A stretch of DNA of 37,176 bases from an uncultured Pelagibacteraceae bacterium (lineage in GTDB: Bacteria; Pseudomonadota; Alphaproteobacteria; Pelagibacterales; Pelagibacteraceae), in the NCBI GenBank assembly GCA_902516065.1, contig CABXXB010000007.1, positions 1 through 37,176 of the forward strand. The letters are read 5' to 3'. A model generated the notes under the pieces. The model worked only from the letters and a program-made list of their open reading frames with translations. It was not told the DNA's origin and did no database searches. The position numbers and the translations under genes were made by a program. Positions 8,109-15,538 of the stretch are shown here, piece by piece. How positions within the stretch are numbered: the stretch's first letter is position 1; each line of letters begins with the position of its first letter.

Positions 8109-8618
8109 ATGAGATTTTTAATATTATTTATATTGCTTATTTCCAATGTGATAGCAAACGAAGCACCAAATATTAAAAACTTAGTCATCAATAATGAATT
8201 AAAAACCTATGATAATATTACCTTTCTGGACTCTAATGAAAAAATAATAAAATTAACTGATTATAAGGGTAATTTAGTATTATTAAATTTTTGGGCAACT
8301 TGGTGTTTGCCCTGTAAAAAGGAAATGCCATCTCTAGATGATTTAAAAGCTAATCTAGAATTAAATAATATTGAAATATTTCCAATCAATATTGGTAAAG
8401 AAAATTTAGAAAAAACAAAAAAATTTTTTTTAGATTTAAATGTTAAAAATTTAAATATCTATTTTGACAATCCAGAAACATTAGCTAAGGCTTTAGCTTT
8501 AAGAGGAGTGCCAACAACGGTCCTATTTAATAAAGAAGGTAAAGAATTTGCTAGAATAATTGGTTCAATTGATTTTGGTGATAAGGAATTTATTAATTGG
8601 ATTAAACTTTATAATTAG
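8109..8618 (+). CDS. TlpA-type periplasmic thiol:disulfide oxidoreductase
   Basis: From ATG 8109 the product is 169 residues: a signal sequence MRFLILFILLISNVIANEAP with a likely cleavage after Ala16 or nearby, then a thioredoxin-like fold with NFWATWCLPCKKEMPSL (active Cys66 and Cys69) and the cis-proline loop RGVPTTVLF. The frame is open upstream to 8013, but that part lies in the argH coding sequence and would bury the signal peptide, so the later start is preferred. The protein probably reduces cysteines in periplasmic clients, such as cytochrome c maturation targets; the exact client is not shown. A TlpA-type gene divergent from argH is, from memory, a common alphaproteobacterial arrangement. 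Confidence 0.85.
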   Translation: MRFLILFILLISNVIANEAPNIKNLVINNELKTYDNITFLDSNEKIIKLTDYKGNLVLLNFWATWCLPCKKEMPSLDDLKANLELNNIEIFPINIGKENLEKTKKFFLDLNVKNLNIYFDNPETLAKALALRGVPTTVLFNKEGKEFARIIGSIDFGDKEFINWIKLYN

Positions 8619-8818
8619 TTTTTAAAGAAATAAGCAAATGCTACTAGCACGATTATTGCAACAAACTGCAAAAGAACTCTTAGCTGCATTAATTTATTTG
8701 AATACTTTTTACTTGTATTTCCTCCTTTAAATAAAGTGCCAATACCAAGAATTAACACAACACCAACAGCAATTAAAAGTGTTATAGATAGAATTTTAAC
8801 AAATATTCCTGAAAACAT
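8615..8818 (-). CDS. HIG1-type twin transmembrane protein
   Basis: The 67-residue protein has two hydrophobic helices (about 7-29 and 48-64) joined by a polar loop LFKGGNTSKKYSNKLMQLRV. This layout, ending in KLMxxRVLLQF, is that of small alphaproteobacterial HIG1-domain proteins, relatives of mitochondrial respiratory supercomplex factors. The role in bacteria is not settled; an inner-membrane respiratory link is an inference. Its stop overlaps the convergent TlpA-type gene by 4 bases, and it is divergent from the esterase at 8868. Confidence 0.75.
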   Translation of the reverse strand: MFSGIFVKILSITLLIAVGVVLILGIGTLFKGGNTSKKYSNKLMQLRVLLQFVAIIVLVAFAYFFKN

Positions 8819-8867
8819 ATTTATATTGTAAAGTGTTTTTGAAAATAAAAAACAAATTAAATTTACT

Positions 8868-9521
8868 ATGACATTTTGTCTTGATAGTACAATTATAGGA
8901 CCTGAAAAAAACGGAGATATTAAGAATATAATAGTGTTGCTCCATGGCTACGGAGGAGATGGAGAGGATATAAGCATGTTATCATTAAACTGGAGGAGGT
9001 ACATGCCAAATACAATATTCATTTGTCCAAATGGTCATGAGCCATGTGCAATTAATCCTTCAGGTTACCAATGGTTTGATCTTGGAAATGATAATCCTAA
9101 TTATATATTAGATGAATCTTTAAAAGCAGAAAGAAAACTTACTCAATTTTTAGATGAAGTTAAAAATGAGTATAAAGTTGATAATGACAAGATTGTATTA
9201 TCTGGATTCAGCCAAGGATGTATGATGTCAATTAATGTTGGACTTACCTCAGAAAAACCATTTAATTGTATTGTAGGTTTTTCAGGAAAGATAATTAATT
9301 TAAATGATCTCAAAAATAGAAGAAGAAATTCTACTGATACTTTACTTATTCACGGTGACCTGGACGATATTGTCTCACCAACACATCTTTTAGAAGCAAA
9401 AGATTTTTTTTTAAGAGAAAATATTAATGTTGAAACTCATTTAATAAAAAATTGTGGACATCATATTCCTATTGAATCATCAAGTATAGCATTAAATTAT
9501 ATTTTAAAAAAAATTAAATAG
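8868..9521 (+). CDS. Phospholipase/carboxylesterase family alpha/beta hydrolase
   Basis: This 217-residue cytoplasmic protein shows the acyl-protein thioesterase/carboxylesterase pattern: LLHGYGGDGED (24-34) oxyanion loop, nucleophile Ser115 in LSGFSQGCMM, Asp166 in HGDLDDIVSP and His198 in NCGHHIP. Family members (YpfH-like) cleave short acyl esters; the natural substrate cannot be read from the sequence. There is no signal peptide. It is 43 bases upstream of the HNH gene and starts 49 bases from the divergent HIG1 gene. Confidence 0.85.
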   Translation: MTFCLDSTIIGPEKNGDIKNIIVLLHGYGGDGEDISMLSLNWRRYMPNTIFICPNGHEPCAINPSGYQWFDLGNDNPNYILDESLKAERKLTQFLDEVKNEYKVDNDKIVLSGFSQGCMMSINVGLTSEKPFNCIVGFSGKIINLNDLKNRRRNSTDTLLIHGDLDDIVSPTHLLEAKDFFLRENINVETHLIKNCGHHIPIESSSIALNYILKKIK

Positions 9522-9564
9522 TTTGAAAATATTGATATCATTATTTAATTGATATAAGATTTAA

Positions 9565-10137
9565 ATGATGAATGAATTAGTTGAGCAAAATGTTTCCCTA
9601 GAAAAGTGCCCAGCACTTGTTCTTAATGCAGATTATAGACCCTTAAGCTATTATCCTCTTTCACTTTGGTCTTGGCAAGATGCCGTTAAATCAGTTTTTT
9701 TAGATAGAGTAGTCATTATTAGTAATTATGATCGACAAGTTAGAAGTCCATCTTTTGAAATGAAACTTCCAAGCGTTATTGCACTTAAAAGTTATATTGT
9801 TCCTCAATCCAAACCAAGTTTTACAAGATTTAATGTTTTTTTAAGAGATCGATTTTCATGCCAATATTGTGGAAGTGGAGAAGAATTAACATTTGATCAT
9901 TTGTTACCAAGGTCTAAAGGTGGAGAAACAAACTGGGATAATGTTGTTACAGCATGTTCAGAATGTAATGTTAAAAAAGGTGGAAAATTATTGAAGCTTT
10001 CAGGAATGAAATTAAACCAATTCCCTTATCAGCCATCAACAGAAGATCTTCATAAAAATGGTAAACATTTTCCACCTAATTACTTACATAAAAGCTGGAT
10101 GGACTATTTATATTGGGATGTTGAGTTAGAATCTTAA
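9565..10137 (+). CDS. HNH endonuclease family protein
   Basis: The 190-residue protein has a ~90-residue N-terminal region (PALVLNADYRPLSYYPLS) and a C-terminal HNH zinc domain: Cys99 and Cys102 (FSCQYCG), the catalytic FDHLLPRSKGG (110-120), Asn123/Asn126 in NWDN, and Cys131/Cys134 (ACSEC). This stand-alone form is widely kept in alphaproteobacterial chromosomes and is not tied here to any restriction system or phage. It is likely a DNA nicking or cleaving enzyme of housekeeping type; the target is unknown. It converges on coq7 with a 7-base gap. Confidence 0.85.
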   Translation: MMNELVEQNVSLEKCPALVLNADYRPLSYYPLSLWSWQDAVKSVFLDRVVIISNYDRQVRSPSFEMKLPSVIALKSYIVPQSKPSFTRFNVFLRDRFSCQYCGSGEELTFDHLLPRSKGGETNWDNVVTACSECNVKKGGKLLKLSGMKLNQFPYQPSTEDLHKNGKHFPPNYLHKSWMDYLYWDVELES

Positions 10138-10144
10138 TATTTTT

Positions 10145-10672
10145 TTAAATTTTTTCAGAAATATTAATTGCTATTTTTGAACCAGTTTTAATAATTTTGT
10201 CCATAACTGAATAAAAACCTTTTTTTGTTGCTCCTTCTTCATACGCAATATCTTTATGATCTAATTCATCATCTCTAAACTTTGTAATCTTTTTTTTTAA
10301 TTCTTTTTCTTCAGGACCTAATTGATTAATTTGGTCTAAATAATGTTTATCTATTACTTCTTCCACTGAGGCTGTGCATAACATAGCAGCCTTTTTTCCA
10401 AGAAGCGTTGAACCAAATCCAAGTCCTACTCCTAACAAATCCCATAACGGCAAAAATTTTGTAGGTTTGATATTTCTTTTCTTAATTTCGTTTTCAAAAA
10501 ATTGACAATGTTCTACTTCATGAACTTTCATTTCTTCTATCTTTTTTTTTAATTCTTCATCTTTAACCAATGTGTTTAATGCAAGTAGCTGTCCTTCATA
10601 TATTTTAACAGCTCCACGCTCACCAGCGTGATCTACTCGAATAAACTCTTCAATTCTATTTTTTGATACCAT
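10145..10672 (-). CDS. coq7: Demethoxyubiquinone hydroxylase Coq7
   Basis: The 175-residue protein is a di-iron four-helix protein with the ligand set of Coq7: Glu18 in RVDHAGERGAV, EVEH (52-55), Glu104/105 in ASVEEVI and ELDH (136-139). It adds the C6 hydroxyl to demethoxyubiquinone with O2. It lacks long extensions, as do most alphaproteobacterial forms. It overlaps the dsbB 3' end by 17 bases, so the two are co-transcribed and likely coupled. With ubiE it supports aerobic ubiquinone use. Confidence 0.93.
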   Translation of the reverse strand: MVSKNRIEEFIRVDHAGERGAVKIYEGQLLALNTLVKDEELKKKIEEMKVHEVEHCQFFENEIKKRNIKPTKFLPLWDLLGVGLGFGSTLLGKKAAMLCTASVEEVIDKHYLDQINQLGPEEKELKKKITKFRDDELDHKDIAYEEGATKKGFYSVMDKIIKTGSKIAINISEKI

Positions 10673-11141
10673 TATTAATTATATATATTTTCATTGATAT
10701 TAAGAACATGATTAAACTTAACATCATATTATATGTTGTAAGAGATAAATCAAAAATCCTAAATGCCACATCCTTGCAACTTATTCTTATTTCTTGAAGA
10801 GAATTTAGTATTTCATCTTTTGTTTTCAAATTTATATTATCAGAAGCACAAATACTTGACTCACTTATAATACCTTGTTCGATACCCAAATGATAAATTG
10901 AAATAATAAATGAAAATAAAAAAACTAATAACAATAAAATACTATAAAAAATTTGATCTTCTCTAAATTTGTAACTTAATAATATAATTATAATTGCAAG
11001 AGCATAAGGAATTCTTTCAATGATACATAGATTGCAGGGCTGGAAACCTAATACATATTGAATCATGTAAGCAATTGTTAAAACTACAAAACATAAAAAT
11101 AATAAAATTTGTAAATATTTATCTTTTTTTAATTTAACCAT
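10656..11141 (-). CDS. dsbB: Disulfide bond formation protein DsbB
   Basis: The 161-residue membrane protein has four hydrophobic helices and both cysteine pairs of DsbB: Cys36-Cys39 in GFQPCNLCIIER in the first periplasmic loop, and Cys98 (SSICASD) and Cys122 (RISCKD) in the second. It reoxidises DsbA and passes electrons to ubiquinone. No dsbA is in this window. It overlaps the YqaA gene by 8 bases upstream and coq7 by 17 bases downstream; a disulfide/quinone pairing in one operon is functionally sensible. Confidence 0.9.
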   Translation of the reverse strand: MVKLKKDKYLQILLFLCFVVLTIAYMIQYVLGFQPCNLCIIERIPYALAIIIILLSYKFREDQIFYSILLLLVFLFSFIISIYHLGIEQGIISESSICASDNINLKTKDEILNSLQEIRISCKDVAFRIFDLSLTTYNMMLSLIMFLISMKIYIINNGIKK

Positions 11142-11739
11142 AGAATTTAATTATTAGATAAAAAATAGCTGCAATGATTACAATAAATATTCCTATTATT
11201 GAAAACCATTTTTGACCATGTTGGTTCATAAAATTTGTAAAAGAATCACCAAATTTAGAGGCTAGATATGAAACTATAAAAAACCTTAAACCTCTAGAAA
11301 TAAAACTAATCAAAATAAAAATAGGAAAATTAAAACCAATTAATCCACTTACGATAGTAAATACTTTATAAGGTAAGGGAGTAAATCCAGCTAAAAATAA
11401 AATCCCAAACCATGTATAAAAACCATCCCCTTGAGAAAGAGTATTTTTCAAATCAATCATCTTTTCCTCATAATTATAAAATTCAACAATATTCATTGCA
11501 AAATCAAAAAAATATAGGCCAAGAACATAACCAAACATTCCTCCTAAAACTGAAAAAAGTGTAGCAATTATAAAAATCTTAAAAAATTTATGTTTATTTG
11601 CCATTGCCATTGGAGCAATCATGACGTCTGGTGGAATAGGAAAGAATGAGCTTTCCAAAAAAGACACAACTGCAAGAAAATAGTTAGAATATTTATGGGC
11701 TGCTAACTTTAGGCATTTATTATAAAGTTGAGTAAACAT
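11134..11739 (-). CDS. YqaA/DedA-family membrane protein
   Basis: The 201-residue protein has several membrane helices and the DedA-type re-entrant motif FLESSFFPIPPDVMIAP (27-43), with GFTPLPYKVFTIVSGL further on, both typical of the YqaA branch of the VTT/SNARE-associated superfamily. Members act in membrane homeostasis and lipid or carrier translocation; the substrate of this branch is not clear. It leads the minus-strand group YqaA-dsbB-coq7 with 8-base and 17-base overlaps. It starts 61 bases from the divergent tRNA-Leu. Confidence 0.82.
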   Translation of the reverse strand: MFTQLYNKCLKLAAHKYSNYFLAVVSFLESSFFPIPPDVMIAPMAMANKHKFFKIFIIATLFSVLGGMFGYVLGLYFFDFAMNIVEFYNYEEKMIDLKNTLSQGDGFYTWFGILFLAGFTPLPYKVFTIVSGLIGFNFPIFILISFISRGLRFFIVSYLASKFGDSFTNFMNQHGQKWFSIIGIFIVIIAAIFYLIIKFYG

Positions 11740-11800
11740 TTTTTTTGGTTTTAATATAATTTTTGTTCTTATACTATTTAAATAATATTTTTTTAACTAA

Positions 11801-11885
11801 GGGCGAATGGCGGAATTGGTAGACGCGCACGACTCAAAATCGTGTTTTGCAAGAAGTGAGAGTTCGATTCTCTCTTCGCCCACCA
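11801..11885 (+). tRNA. tRNA-Leu (anticodon CAA)
   Basis: The 85-base gene folds with acceptor stem GGGCGAA / TTCGCCC, the D arm GGCGGAATTGGTAGAC, anticodon stem CACGA / TCGTG with loop CTCAAAA (anticodon CAA, reads UUG), a variable arm, and T arm GAGAG TTCGATT CTCTC. Discriminator A at 11882 and an encoded CCA at 11883-11885 are present. The acyl-CoA synthetase start codon follows after 8 bases. Confidence 0.96.
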
Positions 11886-11893
11886 AAAATTTT

Positions 11894-13603
11894 ATGAAAC
11901 TAAACAGTTACAACAATCTTTTAGAATTATTTCAGTCTAGATATCAATCTGAAAATAAAAATGAAATTTTCTTACAATCTTTAAAAGACAAAGAGCTTAA
12001 ATTTACTTGGAAACAAACATATGACTGTATCCAAAAATTATCCAATCAAATCCAAAAATATATTTCTTCTAAAGATCGTTGTTTATTAATTTCAGAAAAC
12101 AGACCTGAATGGTTAATAAGTGATTTAGCTATAATGCTTGCTGAAGGAATAACAGTTCCAGCTTACACAACTTATACCGAAAGAGATTATGAATATTTAA
12201 TTAATGATTGTGAGCCTTCAGTAGTTATAGTTTCTGATAATGCACAATATAAAAAAATTAGAAATATAATATCTAAAAAAAGCTTTATTAAAACGGTAAT
12301 ATGTTTTGAAAGCATTCAAGAGAGTGAAAGTAGAATTGAAATTATAAATACTTATGAAATTTTTAGAAAAACAAATTATGTAGAAAAAAATTTTAATAAA
12401 ATCAATTTAACTAGAAAGGATATTTCATGCATCATTTATACTTCAGGTACACAAGGAAATCCCAAGGGAGTAATGTTAAGCCACGGGGGAATATTAAATA
12501 ATTGTGAGGGATCTACAGAATTATTAAATGAAATAATTAATTTAAAACCTAAGTTTCTTACCTGGTTACCGTTATCACACTCCTATGAACATACAGTTCA
12601 ATTTGTACAAATTGCTGTAGGTGCAAAAGTATTTTATGCAGAGAGTATAGATAAGCTAGTAAAAAACATGAATGATTGTAGCCCAGATATTATGACAGCT
12701 GTTCCAAGATTTTATCAAAATTTATATCAAAAAATATCTTCCACGTTTAGCAAAGCCACAGGTATTAAAAAATTCTTAGTCCAATCAACTTTAAATTTAG
12801 GTGAGAAAAAATTTTTAAAACAAAAACTCTCCTTTTATGAAAAATCAGTTAATTTTATATGTGAAAATTTAGTTAGAAAAAAAATTAAATCTCAATTTGG
12901 AGGTTCTCTCAAGGCATTTGTTTCTGGTGGAGGAGCCCTGGATTATAAAGTAGGTGTTTTTTTGAATTCTATCGGTCTACCTACTTTACAAGGGTATGGC
13001 TTAACAGAGACATCACCAGTTGTAAGCTGTAATCGAATTAATGATATTAGAATAGATACAGTCGGCCTTCCTTTCAAAGGAAATGAAGTAAAAATAGCAG
13101 ATGATGGTGAGATTTTAATAAAGGGTGAAAATGTAATGTTAGGTTATTGGAAAAATTTAGCCGAAACCCAAAAAGTAATTAAAAGTGGATGGTTATACAC
13201 AGGAGATATTGGTCATTTAGATAACGGTTTCTTAAAAATTACAGATAGAAAAAAGGATATTTTAATTACACCTGGAGGAGACAACATTTCACCTGTCAAA
13301 ATAGAAAATGATTTAACAAAAATAGAATTTATAGAACAAGCTATGGTTTATGGAGATAATAAACCATTTTTGGTAGCTTTAATTGTTTTAAGTGATGATA
13401 AAAAAGATATTAAACATGAAAATATTAATGATGAAATTGAAAAACTAAATAAACAATTAAATAAAATAGAAAAAATTAAAAAGTTTATCGTTATAGAAAA
13501 ACAATTTTCAATTGAAAATGGTTTTATGACACCAACTTTAAAATTTAAAAGATATAAAATAATTCAAGAGTATAAGAATCAATTAGAAAAACTTTATAAT
13601 TAA
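11894..13603 (+). CDS. Long-chain acyl-CoA synthetase (AMP-forming)
   Basis: From ATG 11894 the product is 569 residues. The adenylate-forming signature YTSGTQGNPKGVMLSH starts at residue 182; further motifs are GYGLTETSP, the YTGDIGHLD adenine/hinge region, and DRKKDILITPGGDNISP. It activates fatty acids to acyl-CoA through an acyl-AMP. The overall type resembles long FAA1/FadD-like ligases. The frame is open upstream to 11807, but that part is the tRNA-Leu gene and is rejected. Only 8 bases separate the tRNA CCA from the ATG, so the message probably arises by tRNA processing or a promoter shared with the tRNA. Confidence 0.88.
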   Translation: MKLNSYNNLLELFQSRYQSENKNEIFLQSLKDKELKFTWKQTYDCIQKLSNQIQKYISSKDRCLLISENRPEWLISDLAIMLAEGITVPAYTTYTERDYEYLINDCEPSVVIVSDNAQYKKIRNIISKKSFIKTVICFESIQESESRIEIINTYEIFRKTNYVEKNFNKINLTRKDISCIIYTSGTQGNPKGVMLSHGGILNNCEGSTELLNEIINLKPKFLTWLPLSHSYEHTVQFVQIAVGAKVFYAESIDKLVKNMNDCSPDIMTAVPRFYQNLYQKISSTFSKATGIKKFLVQSTLNLGEKKFLKQKLSFYEKSVNFICENLVRKKIKSQFGGSLKAFVSGGGALDYKVGVFLNSIGLPTLQGYGLTETSPVVSCNRINDIRIDTVGLPFKGNEVKIADDGEILIKGENVMLGYWKNLAETQKVIKSGWLYTGDIGHLDNGFLKITDRKKDILITPGGDNISPVKIENDLTKIEFIEQAMVYGDNKPFLVALIVLSDDKKDIKHENINDEIEKLNKQLNKIEKIKKFIVIEKQFSIENGFMTPTLKFKRYKIIQEYKNQLEKLYN

Positions 13604-13724
13604 TATTATAAAAACTTGTTATTTAACGCATAAACACTAACTTTTTTAATAAAAAAAATAAATTTTTTTTAAATTTTTTAATTTAAATTTTTTTTTTAAG
13701 TTTTTTTTTAATTAAATTAAAGAA

Positions 13725-13753
13725 TTGACATAACTTGTTTAAAAAAATAAAAA
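13725..13753 (+). promoter_or_regulatory. Strong promoter of the 26-aa basic protein gene
   Basis: A perfect -35 TTGACA at 13725-13730 is followed after 17 bases by TAAAAA at 13748-13753. Upstream lie long T/A tracts that could act as an UP element. The predicted start, near 13760, sits just before the hairpin at 13763-13783. Confidence 0.6.
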
Positions 13754-13762
13754 TAAGTTAAT

Positions 13763-13783
13763 AACGAATCATTTTGATTCGTT
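13763..13783 (+). promoter_or_regulatory. Perfect 9-bp hairpin in the leader of the small basic gene
   Basis: Arms AACGAATCA (13763-13771) and TGATTCGTT (13775-13783) are exact inverted repeats around TTT. The position is at the expected 5' end of the transcript and upstream of GGGAG (13795-13799). It could protect the mRNA 5' end, act as an operator in DNA, or regulate translation; the sequence does not decide which. Confidence 0.6.
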
Positions 13784-13805
13784 TAACTAAAACAGGGAGC
13801 TAAAG

Positions 13806-13886
13806 ATGGCTAAAAGAAGAAAAAAAGCTGCTAAGAAAAGCAAAAAGAAGGCTAAGAAAAAAGCTAAGAAAAGAAGAAGAAGATAG
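13806..13886 (+). CDS. Tiny Lys/Arg/Ala-rich basic protein (26 aa)
   Basis: An ATG at 13806, preceded by a clear Shine-Dalgarno (CAGGGAGC, GGGAG at 13795-13799), opens a 26-codon frame ending in TAG at 13884-13886. The product starts MAKRRKKAAKKSKKKAKKK and ends in a run of arginines; apart from Met, one Ser and five Ala it is all Lys and Arg. It has a consensus promoter, a leader hairpin and an intrinsic terminator, so it is a dedicated, probably strongly expressed unit. The composition is like histone H1 tails or very small basic ribosomal proteins, and suggests binding to nucleic acid. I do not recognise a named family. Low-complexity coding by chance is unlikely given the surrounding signals. 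Confidence 0.72.
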   Translation: MAKRRKKAAKKSKKKAKKKAKKRRRR

Positions 13887-13908
13887 TAACTTAGTATTCT
13901 TTATTAAA

Positions 13909-13950
13909 AACGCTTCTCATAACGATTTACGTGTGAGAGGCGTTTTTTTT
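13909..13950 (+). terminator. Strong intrinsic terminator, probably bidirectional
   Basis: An 11-bp stem (AACGCTTCTCA 13909-13919 with TGAGAGGCGTT 13934-13944, one G-T pair) around a 14-base loop is followed by eight T (13943-13950). A-rich sequence before the left arm gives the reverse strand a T run as well, so it can also end the convergent CarD transcript, whose stop codon (13949-13951) overlaps its edge. Confidence 0.85.
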
Positions 13951-14836
13951 ATTCATCAATAGGATCAGCTTCATCAGCTTCACCAATTGGTTCCTCAGTA
14001 GGTAGATCAGTTGCAGCACTTTTTGGAATGGCTGCTGTTGCTTGTGACTGTTGATTGACAATCAAATTTCTTTTTAAAGCTTTATCAAGTTTTTTTTGTG
14101 TATCTTCCATAGAAACATCTAATATAATTTGAAATTCGGAAAGGATTCTTTCATAAGCTTTTTCAAATAATTGACGTTCACTATAAGATTGATCAACCAT
14201 AAGATCATCACCTTTATTTAAGTCTCTTACAACTTCAGCTAATTCATAAATTTTTCCAGAAGATATTTTAGACTCATATTCTTGAGCTCTTCTACTCCAC
14301 ATTGATCTTTTAATTTTTGGCTTACTTTTTAAAATTGAAATACATTTATTAACTTGGTTAATCGTTGCCAAAGGACGCAAATGAGATTGCTTATTAACAG
14401 GAACCATTCCGTTAGCTTTATCTTTTTTAAATTTGATTACATAAGTCTCAACATCTATTCCACCTATATTAATTTTTTTAAATTCTGTAATCTGACCTAC
14501 TCCATGTTTTGGATAAACAACAAAATCTTTAACTTTATATTCTTTTTTTTCAGTATCCTGTTTTTTAACTTTTTTAATCTCAGGTTTTGCCTCATTACTT
14601 TTTGATATTCTTAAGTTATTAGTTTTAATTTCATTAATTTTTTCATTTTTTTTAACAGACTTCTCATTAACAACTTTTTTAACTTTATTTATTTTTTTTA
14701 TAGTTTTTTTAGTTAAAATTTTTTTTACTTTTTTAATTTTAGTTACTTTTTTTTTTGCAACTTTTTTTCCAGGTTTTTTAGAGGAGTTTTTTTTAAAGGT
14801 TTTCTTTAAAATATTTTTCAAACTTATTTTGCTCAT
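13949..14836 (-). CDS. CarD-family RNA polymerase-binding regulator with Lys-rich N-terminal extension
   Basis: From the ATG at 14836 the product is 295 residues. The CarD core starts around residue 99 with [16 protein letters not shown] (RNA polymerase beta-interacting, Tudor-like domain), followed by a helical DNA-binding domain with a conserved Trp in [15 protein letters not shown]. Ahead of it lies a ~95-residue region dominated by Lys (such as [18 protein letters not shown]), and the end is acidic ([16 protein letters not shown]). CarD proteins stabilise open promoter complexes. An ATG at 14878 in frame would give 309 residues; I prefer the later one because it shortens the overlap with the ferredoxin gene (44 rather than 86 bases), though neither has a clear Shine-Dalgarno. 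The extension is much longer than in typical CarD (about 160-190 residues). Confidence 0.85.
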   Translation of the reverse strand: MSKISLKNILKKTFKKNSSKKPGKKVAKKKVTKIKKVKKILTKKTIKKINKVKKVVNEKSVKKNEKINEIKTNNLRISKSNEAKPEIKKVKKQDTEKKEYKVKDFVVYPKHGVGQITEFKKINIGGIDVETYVIKFKKDKANGMVPVNKQSHLRPLATINQVNKCISILKSKPKIKRSMWSRRAQEYESKISSGKIYELAEVVRDLNKGDDLMVDQSYSERQLFEKAYERILSEFQIILDVSMEDTQKKLDKALKRNLIVNQQSQATAAIPKSAATDLPTEEPIGEADEADPIDE

Positions 14837-15119
14837 TTTTATATTTATCGTGATCCGATGGTGGATCTTTTTTTTCACTTATATTAGGCCAGATTTCAGA
14901 ATATTGTTTATTGATTTCTAACCATTTTTCACTACCAGGTTCTGTATCAGCAGTTATTGCATCAACCGGACACTCAGGTTCGCAAACGCCACAATCTATA
15001 CACTCATCAGGTTTAATTACAAGCATATTTTTCCCTTCATAAAAACAGTCAACTGGACAAACTTCAACACAGTCCATTAATTTACATTTAATACATTTGT
15101 CATTTACAATGTAAGTCAT
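14793..15119 (-). CDS. fdxA: 7Fe-8S ferredoxin FdxA
   Basis: The 108-residue protein has the cysteine pattern of Azotobacter-type ferredoxin I: Cys9, 12, 17, 21 and 25 in the first half ([16 protein letters not shown]) and Cys40, 43, 46 and 50 in the second ([12 protein letters not shown]), consistent with one 3Fe-4S and one 4Fe-4S cluster, then the usual C-terminal extension. It is an electron carrier of undefined partner. Its ATG shares a base with the TAA of the TerB-like gene (TAATG) and its 3' end overlaps the carD start. Confidence 0.93.
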   Translation of the reverse strand: MTYIVNDKCIKCKLMDCVEVCPVDCFYEGKNMLVIKPDECIDCGVCEPECPVDAITADTEPGSEKWLEINKQYSEIWPNISEKKDPPSDHDKYKNEQNKFEKYFKENL

Positions 15120-15535
15120 TACAAATTTTCTTTTTTTATTTGTTCCTTGATATCTCCCATAGTTTTACTATCAATATAAAGCAATCCAGAGAGTCGTCGC
15201 ATTAAATTAGTCTCATAGATATCTGCATCTTTATTAGAGTATATAATTCTCCAAAGTGATTTAATTATTTTAATTTTATCTTTTTCTTGAAGTTTTTTTA
15301 TTTCTTTTGTGAAATCTAGTATTTGATGAGTATTTTTTTCACTTTGTTTAGCTTCTTTTATTATAGTTTCTAGTTCACTTTGATTAGTTCCTAAATTTAA
15401 CAATGTTTTTTTGATTATCTCTTCTTCTTCAATGGAATATTTTTCATCAATTCTTGCAGCATGTATAAGCAAAGCTGCTATCTTTACTAGATCAAAACTA
15501 TCAATTTCATTGTTTTTTTTTTTGTTAAAAAACAT
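15119..15535 (-). CDS. TerB-like helical protein
   Basis: This 138-residue, mostly helical protein matches the TerB/tellurite resistance family layout: [30 protein letters not shown] near the N-terminus with the acidic D/E cluster typical of metal-binding TerB, and a C-terminal [17 protein letters not shown] helix (here [13 protein letters not shown]). Stand-alone alphaproteobacterial members have no proven link to tellurite. It lies 3 bases after the SUV3-like helicase gene and its stop codon overlaps the fdxA start, so it belongs to the same operon. Function unknown. Confidence 0.75.
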   Translation of the reverse strand: MFFNKKKNNEIDSFDLVKIAALLIHAARIDEKYSIEEEEIIKKTLLNLGTNQSELETIIKEAKQSEKNTHQILDFTKEIKKLQEKDKIKIIKSLWRIIYSNKDADIYETNLMRRLSGLLYIDSKTMGDIKEQIKKENL

Positions 15536-15538
15536 TAA

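Noticed and set aside
9565..10137. HNH endonuclease as part of a defence or mobile element
   Set aside because: It has no methylase, integrase or repeat near it and its composition matches its neighbours; it looks like a housekeeping stand-alone HNH protein.
11807..11893. Upstream extension of the acyl-CoA synthetase
   Set aside because: This is the tRNA-Leu gene read as protein.
13660..13720. Poly-T/poly-A stretch as an intrinsic terminator of the acyl-CoA synthetase gene
   Set aside because: No stable GC-containing stem precedes the T runs; such runs are frequent throughout this window.
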